Shown: in pieces, positions 25,030 through 34,103 of the stretch
Position numbering within the stretch: position 1 is the stretch's first letter
Layout of the letters: every line of letters starts with the position of its first letter
Assembly: GCA_022710975.1 (NCBI GenBank)
Contig: JAKLGA010000006.1
Span: 124,001 to 188,000 of the forward strand
DNA: 64,000 bases
From: Myxococcota bacterium
GTDB lineage: Bacteria; Myxococcota; B64-G9
Reading direction: 5' to 3'
Translations under genes and position numbers: made by a program
The notes under the pieces: model-generated
Databases searched by the model: none
What the model was told of the DNA's origin: nothing
The model's input: the letters and a program-made list of their open reading frames with translations, nothing else

Positions 25030-26206
25030 GGGGCTCGGCCGGCGCGCGCGCCTCGAGCAGCGGCCGGATCCGCTCCGCCAACCGCGCGGCGATCAACCGG
25101 TGGCCCTCGGCGTTCGGGTGGGTGAGATCCCAGCGATCACCGAGCTTGCGGAAGTCCTCTGCCGGTCTGCCGCGGAAGGCCTCCACCAGCTCGAGGGTGC
25201 CCATGCCCAGCCGCTCGCCGAGCGCCGAGACCTGGTGGTACATGCCCGCGCAGATCGGATCATCGAACTCCTCGACGATGGGCAGGACCGCGAGCAGCAC
25301 GGGGAAGTGGTGCAGCTCGGCCAGCAGGGCGAGTCGTTCGAGGCCCGCGGTGACCACCAGGTCGAAGGCATAGCGGTCGTGGAGCGGCAGGAAGGCCTCG
25401 CACGCGCTGCGTCCCAGGAGGTACCGCCACAGGAACCCGATCCGGTGCGCCACATAGGAGTTCCCCAGGCGGCGGTGTCCGCCGTTCTGCAGGAAGGGAT
25501 CGTTGAGCACGTAGGCCACGAGCACCAGATCGGGCTGGAAGCCGAGACCGACGCGCTCGAACAGCCGGACTTCCTGGAGGGTGTTGTAGCCCTCGCAGGA
25601 GACGTTCACCACCTCGACCTTCCAGCCGTGGGTGCCCTGGAGGAGCTGCTGCAGGAGCTGATGGAACCGCGCGGGGAAGGGGAGCTTGCCATCGTTGGGC
25701 ACCGAATCGCCGAGGACGACGATGCGGAAGGTCTCCGCGGGCTTGGGCCGGGCATGTGGCAGATCCCACAGGCCATCGGCGCTGATGGGCAGGGGCCTGC
25801 CCTGCGCATCTTCGGAGCCGGTGGCCGCGCCCGGCCGGTAGTGGTACCGGAGCAGGCGGTCCTCCGAGAGCTGAATACGCTCGTGGATGATGCGCTCGTC
25901 ACGCCGGGCGGAGAGCATCTCCCAGGTGAGCAGGCCGAGGCAGGGGAGCACGAGCAGGAACAGCCGGAGCTGGATCCGCAGCCACGGCCTGCGGATCCAC
26001 GCGCTGGCCAGGAAGCCGAAGATCAGCGCCAGGCCCAGGGCACGCCAGGCATCCGGGAAGTAGAAGTCGTCGTCCTGGGACGCTTCGGCCCAGAGCGCCA
26101 GGCCGACCAGCAGGCCGAGCAGCCACAGGCAGCTCCACGGGCCCAGGCCCCGTGAGGCCGCGGCCGTGCGCCAGGCCTGCAGGCGGCGCGTGAGTCGCTC
26201 GCTCAT
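25010..26206 (-). CDS. Membrane-anchored SGNH/GDSL hydrolase
   Basis: 398 residues. Two or three hydrophobic segments in residues 20-100, then a periplasm- or cytoplasm-facing SGNH fold: IVVLGDSVPNDG (catalytic Ser), VSCEGYNT (block II Gly), VLNDP (block III Asn) and DLTHPNAEGH (Asp-x2-His). The family includes esterases and O-acyl-transfer or deacylation enzymes acting on glycans. ATG at 26206 overlaps the radical SAM stop (ATGA), so it is the last gene of the operon 29727 to 25010 that begins with the nitrogenase-like pair. Confidence 0.82.
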   Translation of the reverse strand: MSERLTRRLQAWRTAAASRGLGPWSCLWLLGLLVGLALWAEASQDDDFYFPDAWRALGLALIFGFLASAWIRRPWLRIQLRLFLLVLPCLGLLTWEMLSARRDERIIHERIQLSEDRLLRYHYRPGAATGSEDAQGRPLPISADGLWDLPHARPKPAETFRIVVLGDSVPNDGKLPFPARFHQLLQQLLQGTHGWKVEVVNVSCEGYNTLQEVRLFERVGLGFQPDLVLVAYVLNDPFLQNGGHRRLGNSYVAHRIGFLWRYLLGRSACEAFLPLHDRYAFDLVVTAGLERLALLAELHHFPVLLAVLPIVEEFDDPICAGMYHQVSALGERLGMGTLELVEAFRGRPAEDFRKLGDRWDLTHPNAEGHRLIAARLAERIRPLLEARAPAEPLNANEP

Positions 26207-27156
26207 GGGCCGGCTCCAGGCTGATCGGCCCGCAGCGGCGCCAGGCCCGCCCGCCCGTGAACCGCGAGGTAGTCACCGCGCAATCCGAGACAGGTGGGCC
26301 GGGCGGAGCAGCGGGCGCAGTCGGGCAGGTAGTGGCCACCCTCCATGGGCGACTCCTCGGCCATGAAGCTCTCGCCACCCGGCAGGGCCACCCTCAGCCG
26401 CCAGGTGGAAGCAGGCCGGTAACGTCCGCGATCGGCCGGCAGCAAGGAGCAGGGCGGGGTGTGCAGGCTGGACAGCTCCACGCCCAGCTCGTCCGCCCGC
26501 GCCCCGGCACGCTGCAGGCAGGGCGCCAGCTCCGCGAAGGTCGGGAGCAGGGCCTGTGCCCGCGAGGAGTGCGCGAGCCCGTGCAGGGAGAGCAGCCAGA
26601 GGTGGAAGGCCTTCACCCCGAGGCCGGCGAACCTGGAGACCGCCTCCTCGAGCTCGGGCAGCATGGGGCGGGTCAGCAGCAGGTCGGCCTCCACCCGCGC
26701 TCCGGCCGAGACCAGGTTGCGGACGCCCTGCGACAGCAGGGCGAAGGAGCCCGGGGTTCGAGACACGGCCTCGTGCGTCTCGGCGCGACCCCCCTTCAGG
26801 GACACCGAGACCTCGCTCAGGCCCGCAGCCACGGTGCGCGCCGTGAAGGCCGGGTAGGCGAAGCGCAGAGCGTTGGTCTGGACGCGCCGCCTCGGGAATC
26901 CCAGGGCTCTGGCGCGCTCCAGGCCAGCCACCAGGTCTGGGTGCAGGCTCGGCTCCCCTCCACCGAACCAGACCCCGCTGGCGCCCTCTCGGCGGCTGCG
27001 CTCGAGCCAGTCGAATACCTCGGAGCGGCTCATGCGCCGATGCTCGGAGAGCTGCGAGCCAGGGCAGACGCTGCAACGGCAGTTGCACTGGAAGCCCATC
27101 ACCAGCTCGATCCACTCCGGGTGCATCGGTGCGATCCGCTCTCGTGGGATGGTCAT
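26203..27156 (-). CDS. MoaA-like radical SAM protein
   Basis: 317 residues. CNCRCSVC (Cys24, 28, 31), FGGGEPSLHPDL, QTNALRFAYPAF, VSLKGGRAETHEAVSRTPGSF, and CARCSARPTCLG near the end, the shared C-x2-C-x5-C-x-G signature. A second start at Met11 is possible. It lies 31 bases after the nitrogenase-like gene at 27188 on the same strand and overlaps the SGNH gene. It is not NifB: the NifB motif and NifX-like tail are absent. A role in maturing or supplying substrate to the nitrogenase-like pair is inferred from position only. Confidence 0.84.
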   Translation of the reverse strand: MTIPRERIAPMHPEWIELVMGFQCNCRCSVCPGSQLSEHRRMSRSEVFDWLERSRREGASGVWFGGGEPSLHPDLVAGLERARALGFPRRRVQTNALRFAYPAFTARTVAAGLSEVSVSLKGGRAETHEAVSRTPGSFALLSQGVRNLVSAGARVEADLLLTRPMLPELEEAVSRFAGLGVKAFHLWLLSLHGLAHSSRAQALLPTFAELAPCLQRAGARADELGVELSSLHTPPCSLLPADRGRYRPASTWRLRVALPGGESFMAEESPMEGGHYLPDCARCSARPTCLGLRGDYLAVHGRAGLAPLRADQPGAGP

Positions 27157-27187
27157 GGGCTCCTCACCGCCGGGCTCGACCCGCGCC

Positions 27188-28489
27188 TCAGTGGATCCTG
27201 TGCCAGGCGTCCAGCAGCCGCTGGGCCTGCGCCACCGCCCCAGCGTACCCGAACTCGGGCATGGGGTAGATGGCGTGGTGGTGGGGAGCAGGGTAGCCGG
27301 TCTCCACGCTGGGCAGCGCCTCCCACGGGCTACCGCGCAGACTCAGGTCCGGCCGGACGACGAGCTCGGGCGGCTCCGCCAGAGCCTCCAGGCTGCCGCG
27401 CAGGCGCCTCAGGCTGGGGGCCTGGAGCACGGTGAGCCCCGGTGGCCGCGCGTGGCCGGCCGAGCCGAGAAGGTGCTCGAAGGCGGTCTCCCCCCCCAGC
27501 GAGCGATCGAGCAGCGCGACCAGGCAGGGCCGGAGCCCCAGCTCCAGCCCGAGACCGCACCAGGCCGCCGCCGAGGGCGAGTCCGCCAGCACCGCCAGCC
27601 TCCTGCCGGCCAGGGCGCGGCGAGCCAGCTCGAGCCTGGGCCGGGTCTTCTTCTCCTCCCGCTCGACGAGACGGTCGACCAGCGCGGCGTCGAGAGCCAG
27701 CAGCCGACCCATGGCCCGGAGCCAGCGGCTGGTGGCGGTGAGCCCCAGGGGCAGCGGGCCATCGAGGACCTTGCGGCGCGTGCGCTCGGCCAGCTCCCTC
27801 GCGCTCGTACCAGCGTACGGCAGGCGCACGAGCAGGTCGGAGCGGTGGGCGCGGAGCAAGCTGGACGGAGGCTCGCCGCCCAGGAACACCGGACCCAGGG
27901 CGAGCCCGAGGGACTCCAGCAGGCGCCGCAGCTCCACCAGGTTGGCGGCCTGATCCAGCTCGTGCCGGTGGAAGAAGTGGCCGAAGAACGACACCGTGTG
28001 GCGCTCGGCCATGGGTTCGCCCCAGGGGACCAGCTCGAGCACGGCGGCGAGGACCGCGGCGTAGCCCGACCAGAGATCGGGCGCGTCCCCGGCGTGGGGC
28101 ACGAACGCCACCGGGCACGGCACGGCCGCGCGCAGGCGGGCCACGGCGCAGGCCAGGTCGACGCCCGTCAGCTCCACGGCGGAGGAGGCCGACACGATCA
28201 TCAGCTGGGGGTTGCGCCTGCGGCAGAGCTCGATGCCGTTGCGAACCAGGGGCTCGGCGGCGTCATGGATCCACTCGGCCTCGCCGAGCTCCGTCCAGCC
28301 GAGCTGGGTGTGGGACTCCCGGCCCCAGTCGTGCTCCACGAGCAGCCGCTGGGTCTTGCCCTTGCAGCCCACCCCGGCGTGCAGGACGTCGAGCGCGCCC
28401 TCGATGGCGCAGGTGGCCAGGAACACGCCGAACAGCCCTCCCTGGGTGAGGGGCCTGAGCGCGTACGCCTCCAGGGGGTCCTGCCTCAC
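27188..28489 (-). CDS. Nitrogenase component 1-like protein A (NifK/NifD-like)
   Basis: 433 residues; GTG at 28489 overlaps the preceding stop (GTGA). Conserved layout of the family: TCAIEGAL (Cys27), HAGVGCKGKTQ (Cys42), SFFGHFFHRHELDQAANLVELRRLLESLGL in the middle, LPLGL, and a C-terminal ETGYPAPHHHAIYP-MPEFGYAGA like the last helix-loop of NifK/BchB. The usual third Cys site is Ser-rich (VSASSAVELTGVDL). Two cysteines remain here; the partner at 28486 carries four, so a shared cluster at the interface is plausible. Paralog of the protein at 31839. Confidence 0.8.
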   Translation of the reverse strand: MRQDPLEAYALRPLTQGGLFGVFLATCAIEGALDVLHAGVGCKGKTQRLLVEHDWGRESHTQLGWTELGEAEWIHDAAEPLVRNGIELCRRRNPQLMIVSASSAVELTGVDLACAVARLRAAVPCPVAFVPHAGDAPDLWSGYAAVLAAVLELVPWGEPMAERHTVSFFGHFFHRHELDQAANLVELRRLLESLGLALGPVFLGGEPPSSLLRAHRSDLLVRLPYAGTSARELAERTRRKVLDGPLPLGLTATSRWLRAMGRLLALDAALVDRLVEREEKKTRPRLELARRALAGRRLAVLADSPSAAAWCGLGLELGLRPCLVALLDRSLGGETAFEHLLGSAGHARPPGLTVLQAPSLRRLRGSLEALAEPPELVVRPDLSLRGSPWEALPSVETGYPAPHHHAIYPMPEFGYAGAVAQAQRLLDAWHRIH

Positions 28490-29727
28490 GGCGCGGTGAC
28501 CTCGGTGGGTGGATCGACGGCCGCGAGCATGGCCCGCAGGTTGGGCTCCACCCCGCACAGGCCGGGCCGCAGGCAACCGAGGGGCAGGAAGGCGGCGCCG
28601 CACCCGTCCAGCCTGGAGCGCAGGTGGTCCGCGGCGTACACGAGCTCGACGCCCTGCTCCCTGCAGAGGGCTCCGAACTGAACGGTGTCGGCGAACACGG
28701 CCAGCGGGGCCCCACAGCCGAGCCTGGACAGCGTCCTGCGGACCGCCTCGAGGCGCGCCGGGCGGTCATCCCCCTGGACCAGCAGCACCACCTCGAGGCC
28801 GAGCTCCTGGAAGGCCGCCAGGTCGCCGAGGCCCTCCAGGGCCAGCGTGCGCGCCTCCAGGTTCTTGGTCGAGCCGACGTTGTAGCCCAACCTGCGACCG
28901 GAGAGCCGAGCGCGGGCCGTCGCCAGGAGGGCAGGGGGCGAGGGCCTCGGCCAGGGGTGGTCACCAGGCGCGGGCCACTCTGCCTCCAGGGCCGCCAGGA
29001 AGGCTAGGCTGCCCGCGAAGCCGACGGGCGCGGGTACGCATAGGGTGCGCTGGCCGAGCCGTCGCTCCGCCTGCGCCAGGGTGCCGCCGAACAGCTCCGG
29101 GTCGATCGACAGGTTGTGGCTCGCGCGGCCCATGCGGGCCCAGTCAGACCAGGCCGCGCCGGGTCCCAGCACGGCGTTCACCTCGAGGGCCTGCCCGGAG
29201 AGCACCCGGCGCAGCTCCGCGCCAGGCTCGAAGCCGATCAGGTTGACGCAGCGAGGAGTGCGCTCCTGGGGCCGCGCCGCGCAGGCCTCCAGCATGAGCA
29301 GGCCGAAGCGGTCGAGCAGCGCGGACTGGCTGATCCAGCCCATGCCTCCGGCGTGGGGCGAGATGAGCGGCACCGGGGTCGCGCGCGCGGCCTTGGCCAG
29401 CGCGCCCTTGAGGTCGTCTCCGATGAGGGCCGAGCCGCACGTCCCCAGCACGAACACCACACCCGGCGCGAGCTCGCGGCTGACCACCTCCAGGCAGCGG
29501 CCGAGGCGCTGCCCGGCCCGGCCCGACACCAGATCTGCCTCCTCGAGGTGGGTGCAGAAGAATCGCTCGCTGCCGGGCTGATCCATGCCCTGGAGCAGGA
29601 GCCCGGCGCAGTCCGCGGGCCCGTGGATGACCACCGCGAAGTCTCCCGGGGTGCGGGCCAGCAGGGAGGCCATCCCCTCGAGCCCGCACACGGTCTGGTT
29701 GAGCCTGGCGAGTTCGCGATCAGACAT
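28486..29727 (-). CDS. Nitrogenase component 1-like protein B (NifD/NifE-like)
   Basis: 413 residues from ATG 29727. Four cysteines in the positions expected for a bridging or NB-type cluster: TVCGLEG (Cys14), HGPADCAG (Cys40), FFCTHLEEADLVSG (Cys58) and LGTCGSALIGDDL (Cys97). The sequence around them follows NifD/NifE. It has no His/Cys pair that I can assign to a FeMo-cofactor site. It is first in a minus-strand operon with protein A, a radical SAM and an SGNH gene. No ribosome site; a TATACT -10 ends 7 bases before the ATG. Paralog of the C-terminal part of the protein at 29752. Confidence 0.82.
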   Translation of the reverse strand: MSDRELARLNQTVCGLEGMASLLARTPGDFAVVIHGPADCAGLLLQGMDQPGSERFFCTHLEEADLVSGRAGQRLGRCLEVVSRELAPGVVFVLGTCGSALIGDDLKGALAKAARATPVPLISPHAGGMGWISQSALLDRFGLLMLEACAARPQERTPRCVNLIGFEPGAELRRVLSGQALEVNAVLGPGAAWSDWARMGRASHNLSIDPELFGGTLAQAERRLGQRTLCVPAPVGFAGSLAFLAALEAEWPAPGDHPWPRPSPPALLATARARLSGRRLGYNVGSTKNLEARTLALEGLGDLAAFQELGLEVVLLVQGDDRPARLEAVRRTLSRLGCGAPLAVFADTVQFGALCREQGVELVYAADHLRSRLDGCGAAFLPLGCLRPGLCGVEPNLRAMLAAVDPPTEVTAP

Positions 29728-29733
29728 GGGCTG

Positions 29734-29743
29734 AAGTATACTT
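29734..29743. promoter_or_regulatory. Palindromic -10 shared by two divergent nitrogenase-like operons
   Basis: AAGTATACTT reads the same on both strands, so it gives a TATACT -10 leftward (29740-29735) and rightward (29737-29742). The minus ATG (29727) follows 7 bases past its -10; the plus TTG (29752) 9 bases past. Neither side has a ribosome site. The -35 regions are poor (TTTCTC at 17 bases on the minus side). Bidirectional use is inferred. Confidence 0.5.
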
Positions 29744-29751
29744 CGGCTGGT

Positions 29752-31842
29752 TTGAACGAGAAAGCCACAGTCTGGGATCACCTCGATGCTCGCGCGGTGC
29801 TGACGGCGTTGCGGGTCGAGGTGGAGGGTCTGCTGCGCCCGCACGGCCTGCGCTGTCTTCGGGCGGTCCCGCGCATCGACGGCAGCCTGTACCTCGAGCT
29901 CGAGCCTGGGCCGATTCGGCTGGAGTGGTGCGGTCCCCTCGACGAGCCCGCGCGACCCGGCCTGGTGGCGCCGGCCGGCGCCGAGGCCTTGCTCCCGCTG
30001 CTCGGGCCGCTGTCGGCCAGGCTCGGCGGGCTCCTCGCCCGGCCGGAGTTCAGCCTGCTCGCCTTCCGCAATCAGGCCCTCCCGCGCCTGGTGCTCGACG
30101 ACAGCGTGGTGCGCACCCTGCTCGGCGATTGCCTGGTCCCGGGGCGAACGCTGTGGTTCGACTACGCGCTCGAGTGGATGCACCAGGACGCGCCCGCTTC
30201 CTTCCGGCTGGGCTTCCGCAGCCACCACACGGGCATCGCGTTCGAGGTCCGTCAGGCTGGCGCTGCAGGCCCAGGGGAGCTGGTCTTGCAAGGTCCGCTC
30301 TTCGAGCTGGCCCTGCTGGAGGACGGTCGCGGCCAGGCACAGCGCGGGCTGCTGCCCCACCAGGTCGAGCGCTTCGTGGGCTTCCTGCTGTCGCGCTCCA
30401 CCCACGCCGGCATGCGCCTGGAGCGGAGCGCGGCGCCCGGGCGGGCAGGCGGGCCCACGGGCGGTCATGGCGGGGAGCCCGTCTCCGTGACCCGCTGGGG
30501 CAACCCGCTCCAGTGGCGGCAGTTCTTCGCCGACTTCGAGGTCGAGCGCAGCGGGCTGTGCGGCGTCCAGTTCACGGACCCGGTGGCCTTCGTGCTGCAC
30601 GGCGAGGCGGAGTGCATCGGCGTGGAGCCAGAGCCCTTCACCCCGCTGGTCGGCTTCGCCAACCTGCCCTGGCCCCGGCCGCAGCCGGGCCGGAGCGGGC
30701 GCGGCTCGCGCTCCTTCTTCACTGGCCTGGTGGAGGAGGACGCCATCCTCGGTGGAGTCGGCAAGCTGGAGCGCGCGCTGGAGGCCGCCCTGGGTGTGCC
30801 CGGGGTGCGCTGCGTGCAGCTGAACAACACCTGCCTGCCCAAGATCATCGGGGATGACGCGCGCTCGGCCATCCGCCGCCTGGGTGGGCCAGGCAAGCCG
30901 CCCATCCTCGACCTCAACACCGATCTCGAAGGGCCCGAGCGGACCTACCAGGACCTGGTCCGGCAGGCGCTGGAGGCGGCGCGGCGCGGGCGGCCGGAGG
31001 GGAGCGCGCCGGAGGCCGGGTGGCTCAACCTGGTGGGCTTCCCGCCTGGCCCGAGCCGGGCCGAGCTCGCCGCCGAGCTCGGCTTCGCCGGGCTGGAGGT
31101 GAACGCCTGGCTGCTTCCGGAGCTCGGGCTCGGGGCGATCGGCCGCTACCTCGGTGGCCGCGCGGGGTTGATCTATCCTCACGCGCCCTGGCTGCGCCTC
31201 GCGGAGCAGGTGCTGGCAGCATGCGAGGTACCGCTGCAGTGCGGGCCGGCGCCGTTCGGGCCCCGGGGCACCCGGGCCTGGATGGAGGCTGCCCTGCGCG
31301 CGGTCGGCGCTGGACCCGAGCGGCTCGAGCGCTGGGAGAACCAGAGGCTGCCGGCGGTCGAGGAGCGCTGGCGGGCGCTGCGCTCCGAGGCCTCCCGCCA
31401 CGTGCTCGGCTTCGTGGTCAGCCCGGACGAGTGGCCACGCCTGTGGCGGCCCGAGCTGCAGTACGGCGTGCCGCTCGCCGAGCTGCTGCTCGACATGGGT
31501 TTCTCGCTCCAGGTGCTGGTCCTGGGCGCCCGGGCCGATCGGGCGGCGCTCGCCGGCGAGCTCGGCGATCGGTCGGCGCTCCTGGAGCGCGTTGCGCTGG
31601 AGCCCTTCGAGGATCGCCCGCAGCTCGTGGCCAGGCTGCGCGCGAGCCCCGCGGCTGCGTTCTACTCCGAGGTGGCCTTCGATACGCGCCTGACACGGGT
31701 CGGCAAGGCGCAGTTCCACCTCGGCTTCATCGAGCCGGGGCTGGAAGGCGGACTGCGCTCGGTCGAGCGGCTGCTCGGGCTCTGCCGCTGGCCCTTCTAC
31801 CGGCGCTACGCGCGCTACCTGGAGGCGGTGCAACCGGGATGA
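29752..31842 (+). CDS. Nitrogenase component 1-like protein C with extra N-terminal domain
   Basis: 696 residues if the TTG at 29752 is used; there is no in-frame ATG nearby and no clear ribosome site, so the start is uncertain. Residues about 1-230 are a domain I do not recognise (RLVLDDSVVRTLLGDCLVPG, FRLGFRSHHTGIAFEVRQ). Residues about 250-696 follow the NifD-like fold: SGLCGVQF (Cys270), LHGEAEC (Cys288), FFTGLVEEDAILGGVGKLERAL, NNTCLPKIIGDDA (Cys361), LNLVGFPPGPS and EVNAWLLPELGLGAI. The site matching Cys58 of protein B is Thr. ATGA overlap with protein D. The N-terminal domain may be a docking or sensing part. Confidence 0.8.
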   Translation: MNEKATVWDHLDARAVLTALRVEVEGLLRPHGLRCLRAVPRIDGSLYLELEPGPIRLEWCGPLDEPARPGLVAPAGAEALLPLLGPLSARLGGLLARPEFSLLAFRNQALPRLVLDDSVVRTLLGDCLVPGRTLWFDYALEWMHQDAPASFRLGFRSHHTGIAFEVRQAGAAGPGELVLQGPLFELALLEDGRGQAQRGLLPHQVERFVGFLLSRSTHAGMRLERSAAPGRAGGPTGGHGGEPVSVTRWGNPLQWRQFFADFEVERSGLCGVQFTDPVAFVLHGEAECIGVEPEPFTPLVGFANLPWPRPQPGRSGRGSRSFFTGLVEEDAILGGVGKLERALEAALGVPGVRCVQLNNTCLPKIIGDDARSAIRRLGGPGKPPILDLNTDLEGPERTYQDLVRQALEAARRGRPEGSAPEAGWLNLVGFPPGPSRAELAAELGFAGLEVNAWLLPELGLGAIGRYLGGRAGLIYPHAPWLRLAEQVLAACEVPLQCGPAPFGPRGTRAWMEAALRAVGAGPERLERWENQRLPAVEERWRALRSEASRHVLGFVVSPDEWPRLWRPELQYGVPLAELLLDMGFSLQVLVLGARADRAALAGELGDRSALLERVALEPFEDRPQLVARLRASPAAAFYSEVAFDTRLTRVGKAQFHLGFIEPGLEGGLRSVERLLGLCRWPFYRRYARYLEAVQPG

Positions 31843-33164
31843 CGGACGCCTTCCTCTCTCCCTTCAAGATGTCCTACCAGATCGGCGTGCTCCTGGCCGC
31901 CAGCGCCATCCGCGACGCCTACCTGGTGGTGGACGGACCCAACTGCACCATGTTCCGGGCCAGTCACCTCCAGGGCAACCACGACTGGTGCGCGGACCTG
32001 TTCCGCGCCGACGGCTTCCACCGCGTGGCGGACACCGACGCCACCACCGAGCGGCTGGCGCTCGGCGACGACAGGCTGCTCAGGGAGCGTCTGCAGCAGG
32101 TGGCTGCGCGGCCCGACTGCGGGCTGGTCCTGCTGGGCGCGATGAGCCCCGCGGCCATGACCGGTCGCCAGTACGACCGACAGGTGCGCGAGCTTCGCGC
32201 CCGGGTGCACCTGCCGGTCGCGTTCGTCCCCTGCGGCTCGCTGACGTCAGACTGGCTGGCGGGCTACGCGGCCGTGCTGCAGACCCTGGCGGAGAACCTG
32301 CCGTGCGAGGCGCAGGCCGACCCGCGTCGCGAGCGGGTGGCCGTGGTGGGACACCTGATGCACCGCCAGGAGGCCGATCTGCGGGCCGACGTGGCCGAGC
32401 TCGAGCGGCTGATCTCGGGCCTGGGGCTCGAGCCGGCGGGGGTGTGGCTGGAGGGAGGGCCCGCCGCGGACCTGCTGCGATCGGCCTCGGCGGGCACGGT
32501 GGTCTCTCTGCCCTATGGCCGCGCCGCAGCCCGAATCCTGGCGGAGCGCGTCGGTGCGCGCCTGCTCGAGTGTGAGCTGCCGCTCGGGCTGGACGCCTGC
32601 AAGGGGTTCCTCGCGAGCCTGGCGACCGCCACCGGGCGAGAGCGGTCCCTCGAGGGTCTGCTCGAACGGGAGCTCCGGCGCGCGGCTGGGCGCCTCGAGT
32701 GGCTGCTGCCGCACCACCTGCAGGGCAAGCGGGTGGCGCTCGTGGCCGATCCCCACGCGGGCGCGGCGCTGGCCAGCGCGGTGGAGGAGTTCGGTTGCCA
32801 GGTGTGCCTGACCGCCTACTGGGCGGCCGCCGAGCGCGTGGAGGCGGAGGAGCGGGTGGTGCCCGGCCGTCTGCTGATCGACCCGAGCCCCGCCCTGCTG
32901 CTCGAGGCGCTGGCCGCCGAGGCCGAAGGCGCCGGTCTGGATCTGGTGATCCTCAACGCGCACGCGCTGCGCCAGGTGGCCGGCCTGCTGGTGTCGCGCG
33001 GGATCCCCTTCGTGGAGTGGGGCTTCCCCGCCTACCACACACACGCGCTGGTGGACACGGCCTGCCTCGGCATCCAGGGCACGCTCCACCTGGCCGAGGT
33101 GATGTCCAACGCCCTCAGCCACCAGGCCATCCTGCGCGAGTGCCGCCCCGAGCCCGGCGGCTGA
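31839..33164 (+). CDS. Nitrogenase component 1-like protein D (NifK-like)
   Basis: 441 residues; ATG 31839 overlaps the preceding stop. VVDGPNCTMFRASHLQGNHDW (Cys36; Cys51 follows), VVGHLMHRQEADLRADVAELERLISGLGL, VSLPYGRAAARILAER, LPLGLDACKGF and a C-terminal EWGFPAYHTHAL-x6-LGIQGTLHLAE like other component 1 proteins. It aligns with protein A over its length, but A's Cys27 is Ser22 here, and the TC site is GAMSPAAM. So D keeps one clear ligand and C three, a different set from the A/B pair. I infer a C/D complex with its own cluster geometry. Confidence 0.82.
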   Translation: MTDAFLSPFKMSYQIGVLLAASAIRDAYLVVDGPNCTMFRASHLQGNHDWCADLFRADGFHRVADTDATTERLALGDDRLLRERLQQVAARPDCGLVLLGAMSPAAMTGRQYDRQVRELRARVHLPVAFVPCGSLTSDWLAGYAAVLQTLAENLPCEAQADPRRERVAVVGHLMHRQEADLRADVAELERLISGLGLEPAGVWLEGGPAADLLRSASAGTVVSLPYGRAAARILAERVGARLLECELPLGLDACKGFLASLATATGRERSLEGLLERELRRAAGRLEWLLPHHLQGKRVALVADPHAGAALASAVEEFGCQVCLTAYWAAAERVEAEERVVPGRLLIDPSPALLLEALAAEAEGAGLDLVILNAHALRQVAGLLVSRGIPFVEWGFPAYHTHALVDTACLGIQGTLHLAEVMSNALSHQAILRECRPEPGG

Positions 33165-33184
33165 CCCCGCGAGCCCGGCTCACC

Positions 33185-33213
33185 TTGTGTGAGGACCACC
33201 GCGAGGTTAGACT
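33185..33213 (+). promoter_or_regulatory. Promoter for the NifH-like gene
   Basis: TTGTGT (33185-33190), 17-base spacer, TAGACT (33208-33213), then a 37-base leader with AGAGGA before ATG 33251. It gives the reductase independent expression from the C/D pair. Confidence 0.55.
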
Positions 33214-33250
33214 GGCTTGCCCGGCGCCGTGGGCGGGGTGAAGAGGACAC

Positions 33251-34099
33251 ATGGAGCGCATCGCATTCTACGGCAAGGGCGGGGTCGGCAAGTCGACCGT
33301 CGCCGCCAGCGTGAGCCTGGCCCTCGCGCGGCAGGGCCGGCGCGTGCTGCACGTGGGGTGCGATCCCAAGCACGACTCCACGCTGAGCCTGGTGGAGGCT
33401 GGCCCCATCAGGACGGTCCTGGATCGGCTCCTGGCGTCGCCGGCCGGAGGCCTGCGGCGCGAGGATCTGATCATGCCTGGCAAGGACGGGATCGACTGCG
33501 TCGAGGCGGGCGGCCCACAATCCGGCGTGGGTTGCGGTGGACGCGCCATCTCGCGCATGTTCGAACTGTTCGACGACCTGGGCTTGCTCGATCCGCAGCG
33601 CTACGACGCGGTCGTGTTCGACGTGCTCGGCGACGTCGTGTGCGGCGGCTTCGCCGCCCCCTTGCGGCGGGATGTGGCCCCCCAGGTGATCATCGTGGCC
33701 TCCGAGGAGATGGCGGCCGGGTACGCGGCCAACAACATCACCCGGGCCGTGCTCCACTACCGGGACAACGGCGTGTGCCTGGCTGGCATGGTGGTGAACC
33801 GACGGGACAACCGCGCTGACCTCGAGCCGGTTCGACGGCTGGCCGCGGCGATGAACACGCGCATCCTGGCCGTCATCCCGCGCACGCCCGCCATCCAGGC
33901 CGCCGAGCTGTCACGGCGCTCGATCCTCGACGTGGGGCCGCGCACCCAGGCAGCGCATCGGCTCCAGGAGCTCGCCCGGAACCTCATGGGCTTCGAGCGG
34001 CAGGGGTGCCAGGACCCGACGCCGCTGGAGCTGGAGGAGGTGCGTCGGGTGATGCTGGGCGGAAGCGCTGCGGCGGGGCAGGGGAGCCGGGGAGGTTGA
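33251..34099 (+). CDS. NifH/BchL-like Fe protein (ATP-dependent reductase)
   Basis: 282 residues. Walker A GKGGVGKST (residues 8-16), VGCDPKHDST (35-44, switch I Asp), VGCGGR with Cys95 and VVCGGF with Cys131, equivalents of the two cysteines that hold the dimer-bridging 4Fe-4S cluster in NifH. Arg98 sits where nitrogenase Fe protein is ADP-ribosylated. EEMAAGYAANNI and VVNRRDN follow the family. All residues needed for ATP-gated electron delivery are present. It is the only Fe protein in the window and could serve both component 1-like pairs. Four bases upstream of a radical SAM gene. Confidence 0.93.
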   Translation: MERIAFYGKGGVGKSTVAASVSLALARQGRRVLHVGCDPKHDSTLSLVEAGPIRTVLDRLLASPAGGLRREDLIMPGKDGIDCVEAGGPQSGVGCGGRAISRMFELFDDLGLLDPQRYDAVVFDVLGDVVCGGFAAPLRRDVAPQVIIVASEEMAAGYAANNITRAVLHYRDNGVCLAGMVVNRRDNRADLEPVRRLAAAMNTRILAVIPRTPAIQAAELSRRSILDVGPRTQAAHRLQELARNLMGFERQGCQDPTPLELEEVRRVMLGGSAAAGQGSRGG

Positions 34100-34103
34100 C
34101 GCG

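Noticed and set aside
28486-33164. True nitrogenase
   Set aside because: P-cluster Cys number and FeMo-co Cys/His ligands are not all present in any of the four proteins.
33165-33250. Riboswitch or cobalamin element before the Fe protein
   Set aside because: No conserved B12-box-like sequence; a plain promoter and ribosome site explain the gap.
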